From Gluconobacter sp. P1C6_b (GTDB taxonomy: Bacteria; Pseudomonadota; Alphaproteobacteria; Acetobacterales; Acetobacteraceae), in contig NZ_JACRVU010000022.1 in assembly GCF_018811945.1 (NCBI RefSeq), forward strand, positions 1-44,156: DNA of 44,156 nt, written 5' to 3'. A program made the translations under genes and the position numbers. Below, piece after piece: positions 1 through 10,930 of the stretch. The notes under the pieces were generated by a model. It searched no databases. It worked only from the letters and a program-made list of their open reading frames with translations, and had not been told where the DNA came from. Position 1 is the stretch's first letter. Every line of letters begins with the position of its first letter.

Positions 1-2
1 AA

Positions 3-120
3 GACCTGGTGGCCATTGCGAGGGCCCTACACCCGATCCCATCCCGAACTCGGCCGTGAAATCCCTCAGCGCCTATGATACTGCACCTTAAGGTGCGGAA
101 AAGTCGGTCGCCGCCAGGTC
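3..120 (+). rRNA. rrf: 5S ribosomal RNA
   Basis: Bases 3-9 (GACCTGG) pair with 114-120 (CCAGGTC) to close the molecule. The inner sequence has the conserved 5S core with CCCGATCCCATCCCGAACTC. The length of about 118 nt is normal. It is followed 52 nt later by tRNA-fMet, the usual end of an alphaproteobacterial rRNA operon, so the island to the right sits directly behind a highly expressed rRNA locus. Confidence 0.95.
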
Positions 121-172
121 CCCCAGCCTACCCAACTCACCACACCAATCCCCCAACATCAACAAACACCAC

Positions 173-1866
<1,694 letters not shown>

Positions 1867-1870
<4 letters not shown>

Positions 1871-2052
1871 GGCGGCAGCTTTCTGTCAGGTGGCGGTGGG
1901 AAAACGTCCAAATCAGGGCTGATCTGACCCTCATACCATTCTCGGGCCGCTTGGCGTGCGAGAATTTTAGCAAGCGTACGAAGCGGATGGTCAGAAATCC
2001 CGGCAGGCTCCCGATAGGATCGATTTATATCCCGAGATTTTTTTTCATGCAT
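1867..2052 (-). CDS. Small basic protein between excisionase-like gene and recombinase
   Basis: A 61-aa protein with the central segment HPLRTLAKILARQAAREWYEG, rich in Arg and Lys and probably helical, and a proline-rich end. Its start (2052) overlaps the end of the upstream HTH gene by 8 nt, and its stop overlaps the recombinase start by 4 nt. This tight coupling on both sides is the main argument that it is real. From memory, similar short proteins with an LAR-LLARQAARE-like segment occur next to recombinase genes in alphaproteobacteria. No biochemical function is known to me; a role as accessory or directionality factor is only a guess from position. Confidence 0.65.
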
Positions 2053-2485
2053 GATCAGGAGCTCTCTGCCGGAAAAGATGAGCGGCAGATTCCGACAGAA
2101 CGTAATGACTCCGACCGATATGCAGGCTTGTGATCAGATTGTCCGAGACGCAGCGTCTCAGCGTCGATCGCGACGTTTCAAAAAAGCTTGCCGCGTATTC
2201 GATCTTTATCAGGGCAGGGATGCAATAATAATTTTGCAGGACTGTTTCCATATCCCCGGCAAGCGTACCGCGCGTCTTGTCAGCTGCCATCTTCTTTTGG
2301 AGATATCGTCGGCATGCGCTCGCTGGTATCAATACCCGTGCCCGCCGTCCCTCCTTACGGTGCACGACTTCGCCAGGTTGGATCAAAGGGAGGATGCGTC
2401 GGCTCGATATTCCGATGACGCTGCTACACTCAGACGCCAGGATCAGGTCAGGGAAAGATTGAGCGGAAGAATACTGAGACGTCAT
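2045..2485 (-). CDS. Double helix-turn-helix protein, candidate excisionase / directionality factor
   Basis: A 146-aa protein with two similar winged-HTH-like halves: residues about 15-65 (ASECSSVIGISSRRILPLIQ followed by a basic wing) and about 95-135 (AASFFETSRSTLRRCVSDNL followed by SLHIGRSHYVLSESAAHLF). The second half resembles MerR/Xis-type excisionase domains. The ATG at 2485 has GGAG seven bases upstream. It is the first gene of a three-gene operon ending in the recombinase, the place where a recombination directionality factor or a repressor would be expected. The function is inferred from fold and context; a plain transcriptional regulator of the integrase is the alternative. Confidence 0.75.
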   Translation of the reverse strand: MTSQYSSAQSFPDLILASECSSVIGISSRRILPLIQPGEVVHRKEGRRARVLIPASACRRYLQKKMAADKTRGTLAGDMETVLQNYYCIPALIKIEYAASFFETSRSTLRRCVSDNLITSLHIGRSHYVLSESAAHLFRQRAPDHA

Positions 2486-2547
2486 TGTTTTTCTCCAGGC
2501 GACTTATGTTCGGCCTGAAGAGAAGCAAGTGGGATCCGTCTGCTGGA

Positions 2548-2564
2548 GTCCGGATTTTCCGGGA
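2548..2564. terminator. Short hairpin behind the mobilization operon
   Basis: GTCCGG, ATTTT and CCGGGAC form a small GC stem with one bulge, two bases past the stop of the 528-aa gene. On the minus strand no T-run follows, so it would be a weak intrinsic terminator for that operon. On the plus strand it is followed by T-rich sequence. Confidence 0.3.
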
Positions 2565-2566
2565 CA

Positions 2567-4153
2567 CTATTTTTTAGGTTTTTTGTTGGGATCCTGATAC
2601 GCCAGCGCAGCCGCTAAAACATTTTCCGGTAACGGAGGCAGCCGAAGTGGAATCCTGGCACTCAGAAAGCGTCTGTCATGATCGTCGGACACAGAAGCGG
2701 CGCCGTCTGTCTGGGGTGGCGGCCCCTGGTTATCCGCAGAGCACTCACGGCCTGGCAGAGTCTCGAGATCGTCCGGCTCTGAAGGCTGTGGAATATACTC
2801 TGGAATATGGAAAGGCTGGTTCTCGTCATACTCGTAGCTGTCAATTTCAGACTTGTACGGAGAACTCGGATCTTTCACATGATAGTTCTTATTAGAGAAG
2901 GGATCGTGAAAAACAGAGATCGAATTATCTCTGAAGCGCATCCCGGTATCGTTGGACAGCGCGGAGGACTGAAAATCGCCGTTCAGCGGAATGAAATCTC
3001 CCCTCGTGAGAAGGGATTTCCTTTTTTTTGAACGGGCCGCGGGTAACTGACGGGTCAAGATCTGTTCCAGGGCCAGGGTATGCCCGATCGTCGCATAGGT
3101 CATGTCCTCGTCTTCCGGATCCTCAAGAAGGGTATAACCACCCCGCATCAGAGAAGGGGCCCCGCTCTCAGGTGGGATGACAGAAGGCCATTGCCCGGTA
3201 TTCGGGCGTGCCGGCTCGGTACGGTGGCAGGCGAGAAGGTGCATGGCACCCAACTGGGCAGCCACTGGTTCATAATATTTTTTCAGATCCAAAAACACGC
3301 TTCTCGTCAGACCCAGATACTTGGAGTCCGTCTTGGCCTGTCGATTTTTGGTGCGTGCTCCGCTCAGGGGATATGTTACGGTGATGAATTGCTCCAAATC
3401 ATTACGAATTTGAACCGACGTTTGGTCCATCAGGTAGTGGGAAAGACTGCGTCTGCTTCCGGGTTCGACAGCTTCAGAAAAGAGATGCGCCAGAAGGTTC
3501 CAGGACACATTGATCGTATCACCGTGGTGGACAATCAGGCGAGCTGCAACATGGATGGCCTGGCCGATGATATAAACTCCGGCAAGAAGCAGGGTTCGGC
3601 GCCGCTCTTCATAGTCGATAAAGGTCATCTCCCGCGACGTCAGGCGTGTTAGTCGCAGGCGACGGGGCTTCAATCCCCGGTGAAGGGCAGCGAAATCAAA
3701 AGGATCTGATGCTCCAATGCGACCTGTCATATCCTGAAGCCGGGACATGCGCTCATTCAGGAAATTCAACCGTGCCTGCTGTGACGCCGATTGGGATCGT
3801 CCTGATCCGACGGCCTGCGCCAGTTGTGCATGTAGATATTGCAGGCGAAGATAGGTTGTGACTGTTGTCTGGCGATACCGCCTTGCACGGTCCGCTCGGA
3901 TAAGCATCGTCTGCTCTTGTGCATCCGGTTCATAGCCAAGGGGTTTCTCTGCCCCAAAAGTCCTAATCCAGTAGGGTCTGCAATGACGATAATGTTCTGC
4001 CGTGAACAGCACTGCCTGAAGACGGAGATTGAGATCACGGGCAGTCATGCCGCTACGAAGGTTGATGTGCCAGTTCTGCCAGGGGTTCCCCAGGGAGGGC
4101 CGGCTCTTGTTCGCGGACTTAGAGATCGTATCCTGAGTGTCTTTGGCGGTCAT
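2567..4153 (-). CDS. Uncharacterised protein of the mobilization operon
   Basis: I do not recognise this 528-aa protein. The N-terminal 300 residues are Arg-rich and largely helical, with two Cys/His-poor segments and a region around 180-215 (LLLAGVYIIGQAIHVAARLIV) that could be a buried or membrane-touching helix. The last 150 residues are acidic, proline-rich and low in complexity, ending in a Lys-rich tail. Its start lies 35 nt inside the end of the relaxase gene, so it is translated from the same transcript and probably helps in DNA processing or coupling. No nucleotide-binding motif is visible, which argues against a VirD4/TraD-type coupling ATPase. Confidence 0.7.
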   Translation of the reverse strand: MTAKDTQDTISKSANKSRPSLGNPWQNWHINLRSGMTARDLNLRLQAVLFTAEHYRHCRPYWIRTFGAEKPLGYEPDAQEQTMLIRADRARRYRQTTVTTYLRLQYLHAQLAQAVGSGRSQSASQQARLNFLNERMSRLQDMTGRIGASDPFDFAALHRGLKPRRLRLTRLTSREMTFIDYEERRRTLLLAGVYIIGQAIHVAARLIVHHGDTINVSWNLLAHLFSEAVEPGSRRSLSHYLMDQTSVQIRNDLEQFITVTYPLSGARTKNRQAKTDSKYLGLTRSVFLDLKKYYEPVAAQLGAMHLLACHRTEPARPNTGQWPSVIPPESGAPSLMRGGYTLLEDPEDEDMTYATIGHTLALEQILTRQLPAARSKKRKSLLTRGDFIPLNGDFQSSALSNDTGMRFRDNSISVFHDPFSNKNYHVKDPSSPYKSEIDSYEYDENQPFHIPEYIPQPSEPDDLETLPGRECSADNQGPPPQTDGAASVSDDHDRRFLSARIPLRLPPLPENVLAAALAYQDPNKKPKK

Positions 4154-7100
4154 GGCGGGACGCTTTCGCTTTTCCAGAATGATGCCGTTCAGATGTGACG
4201 GTCAGAGTCCTGTCGGACGAAATGCCCGGTGACTGCCGCTCATCAGGGCGGGCCAGGAGCAGAAAACGATCGCAGACAGCCAGAACCGTTTCAAGATCAA
4301 ATGCCGACAGCGCGGAAACGAGGGCGTGGTGGGATATGGAAACTCTGCTGTCTGGTTGTCTGGCGGAGGCGTGAAACGCAATTTCCATATCGTTCAGGTC
4401 GTCTATCAGGTGATCGGTTAAAGAAGACGGCTGGCCCTGAGGCGTGAGGACAAGATCCTGATAACGATCTGTAGGCCCGTTGCTGGAATACGCCTCTGGC
4501 AGAGTGAGCTGAAAGAGACGTGTGACTTCGCGCGTCGCAGTCTTTAATCCCACGGGTTTGCCGCGTCGGGCGTCCCCTTTGCGCCAGAGCGCGTGTTTGT
4601 AGAAGTCGAAGGCATCGCTCATGTCTATCGAGCGCCGACCGTTCGCATCGGAAAGACCGATCAGGGCGAAATAATCCGGGGTTCCCCAGTCCGGCATCTC
4701 CTCATCCGTCAGAGGCCGTTCGATCCGTCGCCAGCTCCGCGTTTCCTGACGACGAAGACGCTCTTCCGCTCTCTTGCGCGCCAGACGGCGTGCGCGGCGG
4801 CGTCTGAAGGCGGGCAGAGTGTCCGCGAGCGGAGCCAGAGCGTCAGAAATCGTTTTTTTGAGATGGGCGGTCAGATCGGTCACGCCTGTTGAAAGGCTCG
4901 TTGCATGCCCGGTTTGTGCAGACAGGGAGGAAGAGACAGTTTCAGCCAGAAGGTCATGGATTTTCTGGTGACGATGGCGAGCAAGGGCAGGAGCAAGACT
5001 GGGTGAGGAACCTGTCCGTTGTCGGGTCCGTTCAATCGTCAGGCAGGCCTGCTGAAGTGTTGCATGCGCGCTGTGTCGTCCTGCCCGGGCTTTGTCCAAA
5101 AGTGCCAGAGCGCCCTCGCGTTGATCCGGACGCGCCATGTTCCGCGCCATATTGTCGAGAATATCCCGGGAACGAATGGGACGGATATCTCCCAATGCGC
5201 GGCGTCCTGCGACCTGACGACGTTCCGCTGCCTCGGATGTTACAAGCCATGTGTGTTCCCGATGCCGAGAGCCCTGGGTGTAGGCTCGGTGGGCATTGAT
5301 GGCCTGCGAACCACGCGGCATGGCCTCGATATGTTCTGTCGAGGTCACGCCCTGTGTGGCATCAATCGAAAGCACATCCCCGTAACCAAGCCGGATCTGG
5401 CTGCGTTGAGGATGCTGGAGCGTTGTCCAGGCAACGAAACCTTCACGGCCAGTCCGGTTGCGGAGGGTCAGTCCTGTCTGGTCAGCATCAAGGACTTCGA
5501 GCACGGATCCGTTGTTTCCGATGATTCCCCGAGTGGCGGTTGGGTATCTGGCGTTTGTGCGCGCATAAAGTCTGACGTGATCGCCACGTGCGACTGTCAT
5601 GGGATAAGTGGTGCCATGCTGGTCGATGGCATCAATCTGGACCAGATCTTCTCCAAGAAGACCGATCTGTCGGCGTCTGATGCGGATTTCACGGGCAATC
5701 TCACGGGCATCTGCATTGGTCGGAGCGGATACTGTCAGAGAAAAATCTGGCGCGGTGTATCCTGCGTGATGACGCTCGAGCCAGAAATCGGCAATACGCG
5801 TAACAACGTCGGAGTAGTCGCCGGATGCCAGAACAAGCGTGCCATCTTCACGTTTGCGGTCAAGCGCCTCACGACTTTTACCATCCCGCAGCATGAGAGC
5901 CGTGGCGCGTTCGCGTTCAGAAGTCTGTCTGACACTGGAGACCAGTTCCGGGATGGTGTCTGGTCCGAGCGCTCTGCGTAAAAGGTCTACGACGGGTCCG
6001 GCTTCCACCGCCTGGCACTGCTGGGGATCGCCGATCAAAACGAGCTGGCACCTGCTATTCGCCTGCGCCTGAACAAGTTCGAGGAGCTGGATGGTGCTCA
6101 GAAGGCTGAGTTCATCAAGGATGACCACACTGTTCGCGTCGAGGGAGATCTTGCCGGTTTTGATGCCGTGCAGGAGCGGATGGCAGGCTTTGATCTGATT
6201 TTCAGGAATGCCGGCATCTGCAAGATCAGTCGCCTGGCGCCAGGCTATTGCAGTGCCCCAGACTGTCCGTCCAGCTTTTTTCCAGGCCTGCACCAGCGGT
6301 GCCAGAAGAGTGGTTTTCCCCGATCCAGCCACACCCACGAGAACAGAAAGACGTCCGCATGTGGCCAGGGCCGTCATGGCGCGACGTTGGGCCTGCCCGT
6401 GGGAAGAGGAGAAGTCCAGACCGGTCGCGAGAATGGCTTCGTCAATTTCTGGCTCAGTTATTGCACCATCGCGATCGTTGGCGGCGTTTCGTGCCAGTTC
6501 AATCACCGTCTGCTCACGCGTCACATGCAGTCCTGTAGTAAATTTGAGACTGCGGTCGCCACGTCGGTTGTAATGCTCAACGCAAATGAGCCTTGTTTCC
6601 TCGCCGTCCAACAACAGGGGCCGGGTGTGCATTGTATTGATGATGATATCGATGTCTTCAGGGGCATGGACGCCGACGGCGATCAGAGCCTGCGCGGCGC
6701 AATGTCGCGCTGTGGCTTCATCCAGGACAGCGCTCTCTTTAAATCGTTCCGCAACCAGCTCGGCAGCCAGATGATGCGCGCGGTCAAGCTGTTGGTCAGG
6801 GTGGGTCAATGGCGTTATCGGGTGATCGCCCACAAAATCGGGAATAGTCCACCCAAGATCTGCCGCAGTCTGCCTCCAGAATGCAAAATCGGCCATATCA
6901 TCCGATTTGGGCTGTCTTTTGTCTCCCTGAGTACCAGATTTGAGCAGACTGATACGCTGTGAAGATGTCAGGTTGTCCCATTCCAGACCCTGGGATGTCG
7001 CAAATTGTCGCGCCGCATCGCGGCCTCCCTGAGTTCGCTTCGAGAAAGCATCGCGCACGGCGTCCGGCACATCCGGAAGGCGCGCGGCTCCTGTCTTTGG

Positions 7101-8162
7101 ATCGAACGCGATTTTGACGCCAAGTTTGCGTAAATTCTGGGCAAGATACGCTTGATAGAGAGCTCCGAGTTCCTTGATCCGTCCACCAAGACGATCGAGG
7201 TCAAGGGCGCCGACGCGACCGGACCGTGTGACAACCGCATTTGGCACCACCACATGCGTGTGAAGCTGAGGATCGCCTGGGATCATGACCGAGACAGGGC
7301 GCGTAAAGGTTTCCCCACTTGACGGGTCCGTGTCTTCCAGGTCGACGGTAGGCCTTGCGGTGAAGTGGATAAACTGCATCCATGCGATGTGCCCCTGGTC
7401 AAAGCCGCCTGAGCCTGCTTTGCCTTTTCTCGCACGACCGATGAGTGTTTCCATGAAGGCCATGGCAGCCGTCACGGCGTCTTGATGCGCCTGCAGGATC
7501 ATGGCGCGTTCGGCATCAGTTTTCGCCAGTGCGAAGGCGATCGAAACGGATTTGTCTGCGGACCAGGTAAGATCGATATAACCAATCGGTGAGCGACGGG
7601 ACGTGATTGCGTCTCCAATTGTCTGTCGGGATATCTTTTGCCCAGCGAAGTTGAGGCCTGCGGCAAGCTGCAGGCTGAGCTTTTCGTCAACGGCATGATC
7701 CTGGGGAACACCGTAAAGATGAAGCAGACGTTTAAATGCTGCGCGGCGCGTGTTGTCCTGTGTACATCCGGCTGCCATCCCGCCAAGTCGTTGCCACGCC
7801 TGGGGATCAGATAAAGACGCAAGCGAAACATCGAGAGTGGAAGCAATATCTGTGGTGCCGGACTGATACTGTTTTCCGGATATCGGACGGCCGTCCGCCC
7901 GAAGCCCGCATAACAGGTTCATGATCATCTCGCGCGAAAGCCCTTTTTCTGTCGTCGACAGGCCGAGCGCGGCTAGCGGTCGTGGATCAATGGAATCGCC
8001 AAGCTCGGCTGAGCAGATATCCGGCCCGAGCGGAGCGCTGCTCCCATTGTAATATTGAAGCAGTGCGTTCTGTACGCTGGGAATGGTTGCTTCAAGGAGG
8101 TGGTCAGCCATGAAGCGCGCGGCTGAGGGCACGCCCCCCGCACCCGTTCGATAAGTCAGCAT
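4119..8162 (-). CDS. MobF-family relaxase-helicase (TrwC/TraA-like)
   Basis: A 1347-aa protein that would nick oriT, stay bound to the 5' end and unwind the strand for transfer. The N-terminal relaxase domain has candidate catalytic tyrosines (Tyr4, or the pair Tyr37-Tyr38), LTWSADKSVSIAFAL near residue 198, and the metal-binding histidines in GDPQLHTHVVVPNAV near 298. A RecD-like helicase follows, with Walker A VGVAGSGKTT (about 610) and Walker B VVILDELSLL. The C-terminal 350 residues are Arg-rich and less conserved. The start overlaps the previous stop (TGATG at 8162), so it is coupled. Its length fits MobF proteins with an intact helicase. No type IV secretion genes accompany it. Confidence 0.9.
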   Translation of the reverse strand: MLTYRTGAGGVPSAARFMADHLLEATIPSVQNALLQYYNGSSAPLGPDICSAELGDSIDPRPLAALGLSTTEKGLSREMIMNLLCGLRADGRPISGKQYQSGTTDIASTLDVSLASLSDPQAWQRLGGMAAGCTQDNTRRAAFKRLLHLYGVPQDHAVDEKLSLQLAAGLNFAGQKISRQTIGDAITSRRSPIGYIDLTWSADKSVSIAFALAKTDAERAMILQAHQDAVTAAMAFMETLIGRARKGKAGSGGFDQGHIAWMQFIHFTARPTVDLEDTDPSSGETFTRPVSVMIPGDPQLHTHVVVPNAVVTRSGRVGALDLDRLGGRIKELGALYQAYLAQNLRKLGVKIAFDPKTGAARLPDVPDAVRDAFSKRTQGGRDAARQFATSQGLEWDNLTSSQRISLLKSGTQGDKRQPKSDDMADFAFWRQTAADLGWTIPDFVGDHPITPLTHPDQQLDRAHHLAAELVAERFKESAVLDEATARHCAAQALIAVGVHAPEDIDIIINTMHTRPLLLDGEETRLICVEHYNRRGDRSLKFTTGLHVTREQTVIELARNAANDRDGAITEPEIDEAILATGLDFSSSHGQAQRRAMTALATCGRLSVLVGVAGSGKTTLLAPLVQAWKKAGRTVWGTAIAWRQATDLADAGIPENQIKACHPLLHGIKTGKISLDANSVVILDELSLLSTIQLLELVQAQANSRCQLVLIGDPQQCQAVEAGPVVDLLRRALGPDTIPELVSSVRQTSERERATALMLRDGKSREALDRKREDGTLVLASGDYSDVVTRIADFWLERHHAGYTAPDFSLTVSAPTNADAREIAREIRIRRRQIGLLGEDLVQIDAIDQHGTTYPMTVARGDHVRLYARTNARYPTATRGIIGNNGSVLEVLDADQTGLTLRNRTGREGFVAWTTLQHPQRSQIRLGYGDVLSIDATQGVTSTEHIEAMPRGSQAINAHRAYTQGSRHREHTWLVTSEAAERRQVAGRRALGDIRPIRSRDILDNMARNMARPDQREGALALLDKARAGRHSAHATLQQACLTIERTRQRTGSSPSLAPALARHRHQKIHDLLAETVSSSLSAQTGHATSLSTGVTDLTAHLKKTISDALAPLADTLPAFRRRRARRLARKRAEERLRRQETRSWRRIERPLTDEEMPDWGTPDYFALIGLSDANGRRSIDMSDAFDFYKHALWRKGDARRGKPVGLKTATREVTRLFQLTLPEAYSSNGPTDRYQDLVLTPQGQPSSLTDHLIDDLNDMEIAFHASARQPDSRVSISHHALVSALSAFDLETVLAVCDRFLLLARPDERQSPGISSDRTLTVTSERHHSGKAKASRHDRQRHSGYDL

Positions 8163-8455
8163 CAGGTATTTTCGCTGAGGAGCGTCTGTAATTCCGTGGA
8201 CAGCGTTTGAGCAACACTGTCGGGAAGCCGATAAATAGTCGTATGCAGGTCGGCAATTCTGGCCTCCTGCGTTTGAAGTGCAGAAGCGATCTTACCCACG
8301 AGGGATATCAGGTCGCTTTCTCCGGGGGCGGGGGCGGTAATTGCTTCAGTCAAGAGACAGAGCAATTTACCGTGCGCCGCCTGGGTCTCCACAATTGTGC
8401 CAAGTAACGTAACGAGCACGACTTGTTCAGTTGAAGTCTCATTGATTGCCGTCAT
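8162..8455 (-). CDS. Small helical protein upstream of the relaxase
   Basis: A 97-aa protein, probably all helical and coiled coil: ETQAAHGKLLCLLTEAI, then LVGKIASALQTQEARIADLHTTIYRL. I chose the ATG at 8455 (MTAINETS); a longer form would start at 8470. It overlaps the upstream membrane-protein gene by 17 nt and the relaxase by 1 nt, which supports a real gene in the mob operon. It could be a relaxosome accessory factor; no family is recognised. Confidence 0.6.
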   Translation of the reverse strand: MTAINETSTEQVVLVTLLGTIVETQAAHGKLLCLLTEAITAPAPGESDLISLVGKIASALQTQEARIADLHTTIYRLPDSVAQTLSTELQTLLSENT

Positions 8456-9263
8456 CTGATCCACTCGCATCGAGAGTCGCAGTAACAGGATCTGGAAGTC
8501 GACCGGGTATAAGCATAGTACTTGGGCGATTTGGGTCGGTCGGGATTTTCAAAGGAAGCCAGCAACCCAGTTGATTGCGGTCATTATCAAAAACAAACGA
8601 TGTTTTGTGGCGACAAATGTCCCAGATACTGGTCACCGCGAGCCGGTTCAGTTTGATAAGGGGGGCCCACGCTTTCAGCTCTTCCGGATGCTCCTGAAAT
8701 AGTTGGGCAGCCTCACCGCTATTGCTGTTGATCGTGGTAATTTCCGCAATGCGCGCAGCGTCGTTGACTTTATAAAAGGCATCGCCTTCTGCTTTCGCAA
8801 TGGCGAACCCATCATCGTAGCCGCGTAAATGGCCAACCCCGTAGAGGCACGTTGCGAGAACGACTGCTGCAAGTGCGGAAGCGACCAGTGTATTGCGATT
8901 GATAGATCGCACGCGCTGGGTAAAGGCTTTTTCGGCAATTTTCGCGACATGCTCACTCGTCTCGTGGATCGTTTTCGCATGAATCTGCCGCGCAAGTGTC
9001 GCGTACCTTTCCGCTTCTGCATCGAGTTTGCGTGTTTCTGCCGTGAGGGTCTCGGTCCGAGCTCTGAGAGCGCCCGTAATTTCAGTATCAATAACTTGCG
9101 TGAATTTTCTCAATTCGCACTTTTGCTCATCAAGTGCCTGACATGCGGCATCCCATGCGACCATCAGCGGCCACAACGGATCCTCTTCAAGAATTCCGTA
9201 TTTCTTTGCGACGTCGACCATGCCAAGCGGCCGATCGAATGTGCATTTCGATGTATCTGTCAT
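8439..9263 (-). CDS. Membrane-anchored coiled-coil protein of the mob operon
   Basis: A 274-aa protein. Residues about 50-120 form a long charged coiled coil. One transmembrane helix follows at about 124-146 (TLVASALAAVVLATCLYGVGHL), and the C-terminal part (about 150-270) contains four cysteines and is probably periplasmic. It resembles the single-span proteins of the DUF6118 type found beside relaxase and ParA-like genes on alphaproteobacterial plasmids; that family name is from memory and uncertain. It sits 21 nt after the ParA-like gene and overlaps the next one. A likely job is to anchor the relaxosome or the ATPase at the membrane. Confidence 0.7.
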   Translation of the reverse strand: MTDTSKCTFDRPLGMVDVAKKYGILEEDPLWPLMVAWDAACQALDEQKCELRKFTQVIDTEITGALRARTETLTAETRKLDAEAERYATLARQIHAKTIHETSEHVAKIAEKAFTQRVRSINRNTLVASALAAVVLATCLYGVGHLRGYDDGFAIAKAEGDAFYKVNDAARIAEITTINSNSGEAAQLFQEHPEELKAWAPLIKLNRLAVTSIWDICRHKTSFVFDNDRNQLGCWLPLKIPTDPNRPSTMLIPGRLPDPVTATLDASGSDDGNQ

Positions 9264-9284
9264 GATTCTGTTCCCAGACGTGAA

Positions 9285-10082
9285 TTACGGAAGATAATGA
9301 GTAACTCTGGCGAAGCTTGTTTCCATTTCGCGCATCCAAGTCTGAACCCGCTGGCGATCGAAAACGCCAAGGGGGTTACTTCCGGCCCCCGAGAGGGCAT
9401 CGAAAAATTTCAATCGTCGCTCGGATAGTCGATGCGCACAGCTCAGGGTCGGCACTGGAACGAGCTCAGCGCCGGCGTTGAGGATGGCTTGAAGAGGTTG
9501 ATGTTGTCGGACCGCGGTCTCAAGCCACGAAACTGCATCGATGTGGCTTGGAAGAGAGAAACGTGAGAACACGATGAGTGTAGCTGGTGGTGCAAAAGCA
9601 TCATACAATGAATAAAGCGCTCCCAGATCGTCCGGATCCCCGCCAATGCAGTACAAAGCGACCGGGGTCAGTCCTGCTTCGTTGATGCTCTCGACAAGAG
9701 ATAATTCGCGGCTCATCTTCTTGATCGTTTGATCTCCTCCACCGAAATCGACGATGAGGGACTGGGCTGTGGTGGAGGCTCGTTCGATCTCTGCTTCAAA
9801 CCAGGCACCCACTGCCGCTGGCTCTGCAGAAGGTGGCGATGATGCCTCCGGGAAAAATCCTCGCAGGGACTGATTTGTATGATCGCCGTCCGCGAGAAGT
9901 ACTGATCTCCCGGCGTTGTGTGCTCGTTCATATAACCAGCGCTGGGTGGATGTTTTTCCTCGCCCGCCGCGGCCCCCGCCAATCAGGCAGATCGGCTTGC
10001 TCGCTTTATCGCAGTCCAAGAGGTTCTGCGGCGCGTCTTTTTGCGTCTTACGGGCTATTTCGTCAGACGATGGACTAACCAT
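9285..10082 (-). CDS. ParA/MinD-like P-loop ATPase of the mob operon
   Basis: A 265-aa protein with a deviant Walker A GGGRGGRGKTS (about residues 35-45), LLADGDHTNQSL as switch region and LIVDFGGGD as Walker B-like strand. This places it with the ParA/Mrp/ArsA class of dimerising ATPases. The ATG at 10082 is preceded by GGAG at good spacing. ParA-like proteins in mobilization loci help place the relaxosome or partition the element. No ParB partner is seen beside it, so a transfer role is more likely than segregation. It begins the block of coupled genes that ends with the 528-aa protein. Confidence 0.8.
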   Translation of the reverse strand: MVSPSSDEIARKTQKDAPQNLLDCDKASKPICLIGGGRGGRGKTSTQRWLYERAHNAGRSVLLADGDHTNQSLRGFFPEASSPPSAEPAAVGAWFEAEIERASTTAQSLIVDFGGGDQTIKKMSRELSLVESINEAGLTPVALYCIGGDPDDLGALYSLYDAFAPPATLIVFSRFSLPSHIDAVSWLETAVRQHQPLQAILNAGAELVPVPTLSCAHRLSERRLKFFDALSGAGSNPLGVFDRQRVQTWMREMETSFARVTHYLP

Positions 10083-10146
10083 GATTAACTCCAGTGTTCG
10101 CCACCAGAATGAAAGTCATTTCATTAGGAATGGCATAAATTAGATA

Positions 10147-10200
10147 ACCTCATCCTTGAGACGCTCATCAGATAGAAATTTTGTCTCTTGAGGATGAGGT
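10147..10200. repeat. Long inverted repeat, candidate oriT or mob-operon control site
   Basis: ACCTCATCCT plus TGAGAC (10147-10162) pairs with GTCTCTTG plus AGGATGAGGT (10183-10200): 10 outer and 5 inner base pairs around a small bulge, with a 20-base AT-rich loop. It stands in the 329-bp non-coding gap directly upstream of the mob genes, where MobF systems usually keep oriT. AT-rich DNA follows to the right. The nic site itself cannot be pointed out. Confidence 0.5.
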
Positions 10201-10411
10201 ATTTAATTTGAAAAACCGGAGAACAATCAACCTATTTATGTAGTCTTTCCTCGATTTATCAAAAAACATCTCCATAATTACATAGAAGTTATTTCATAAT
10301 TAATTGTCTGGATCGTTCATAATATTATTGGGCGTGTCACTGGACGGCCCTGACGGTTCACGGCGTCTGGTGTCCTGACGGCGGAATGCAATATCACTAT
10401 TTCGTGATGAG

Positions 10412-10930
10412 CTAGTTCCTGTTGTCCTTCGATCTCTGATTCGCAGAAATTGGCTTCGGCATGGGAGTCTCCGAACGCCGTAACTGTTGCATAGCCCCCT
10501 TCAGCTTTTCCTCTACGCTCCAATTTCTCGATGGTGACTCCTCGTTCGGTCTTTGGCCGTCGAAGCCTGTACGCCCATCCACCTTTGGAGCTGGCCGGGC
10601 AGTGTTGGATGTCGGTGGCGCAGCGGTGTCTTGAAGAAGATGGACCGACGGAGAGGCTGGTAGTTCCAATTGGGTTTTTGCATTAGCCTTGAGTTCAACG
10701 CGTCGCCATGCCTTACGGACCGTGTCCGGCGTCAAAGGGCCATTACGGGCATTGCGAATGCCAAGTCTAGAGAAGCCGGCCGTGACCGAACGCCAGTCAG
10801 GCGAGCCGTTCAAACTGGGCTGCAATGCCTCATATTGGAGTTCAAGAAACGTAGGTAGCTCTTGACCGCGTGTCTTGATCCGGGCCTCGCGAAAGAGAAG
10901 TATGATCTCCTTCTCGGACAATATTTTCAT
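10412..10930 (-). CDS. Putative DNA-binding protein upstream of the mob operon
   Basis: A 172-aa protein of unknown family. The N-terminal 85 residues look like a helical DNA-binding module: EIILLFREARIKTRGQEL, then GPLTPDTVRKAWRRVE, a pattern of the kind found in plasmid proteins that read LTPDTVRKAWKRV. The C-terminal half is proline- and serine-rich and probably disordered, with a final Arg/Lys cluster. It is transcribed toward the mob genes but separated from them by 329 bp that carry the inverted repeat at 10147-10200. A role as relaxosome accessory or regulator is a guess from position. Confidence 0.6.
   Translation of the reverse strand: MKILSEKEIILLFREARIKTRGQELPTFLELQYEALQPSLNGSPDWRSVTAGFSRLGIRNARNGPLTPDTVRKAWRRVELKANAKTQLELPASPSVHLLQDTAAPPTSNTARPAPKVDGRTGFDGQRPNEESPSRNWSVEEKLKGAMQQLRRSETPMPKPISANQRSKDNRN

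Noticed and set aside
2567-10930. Full conjugation system (ICE)
   Set aside because: A relaxase and accessory genes are present but no VirB4, VirD4, pilus or channel proteins, so self-transfer is not supported from this window.
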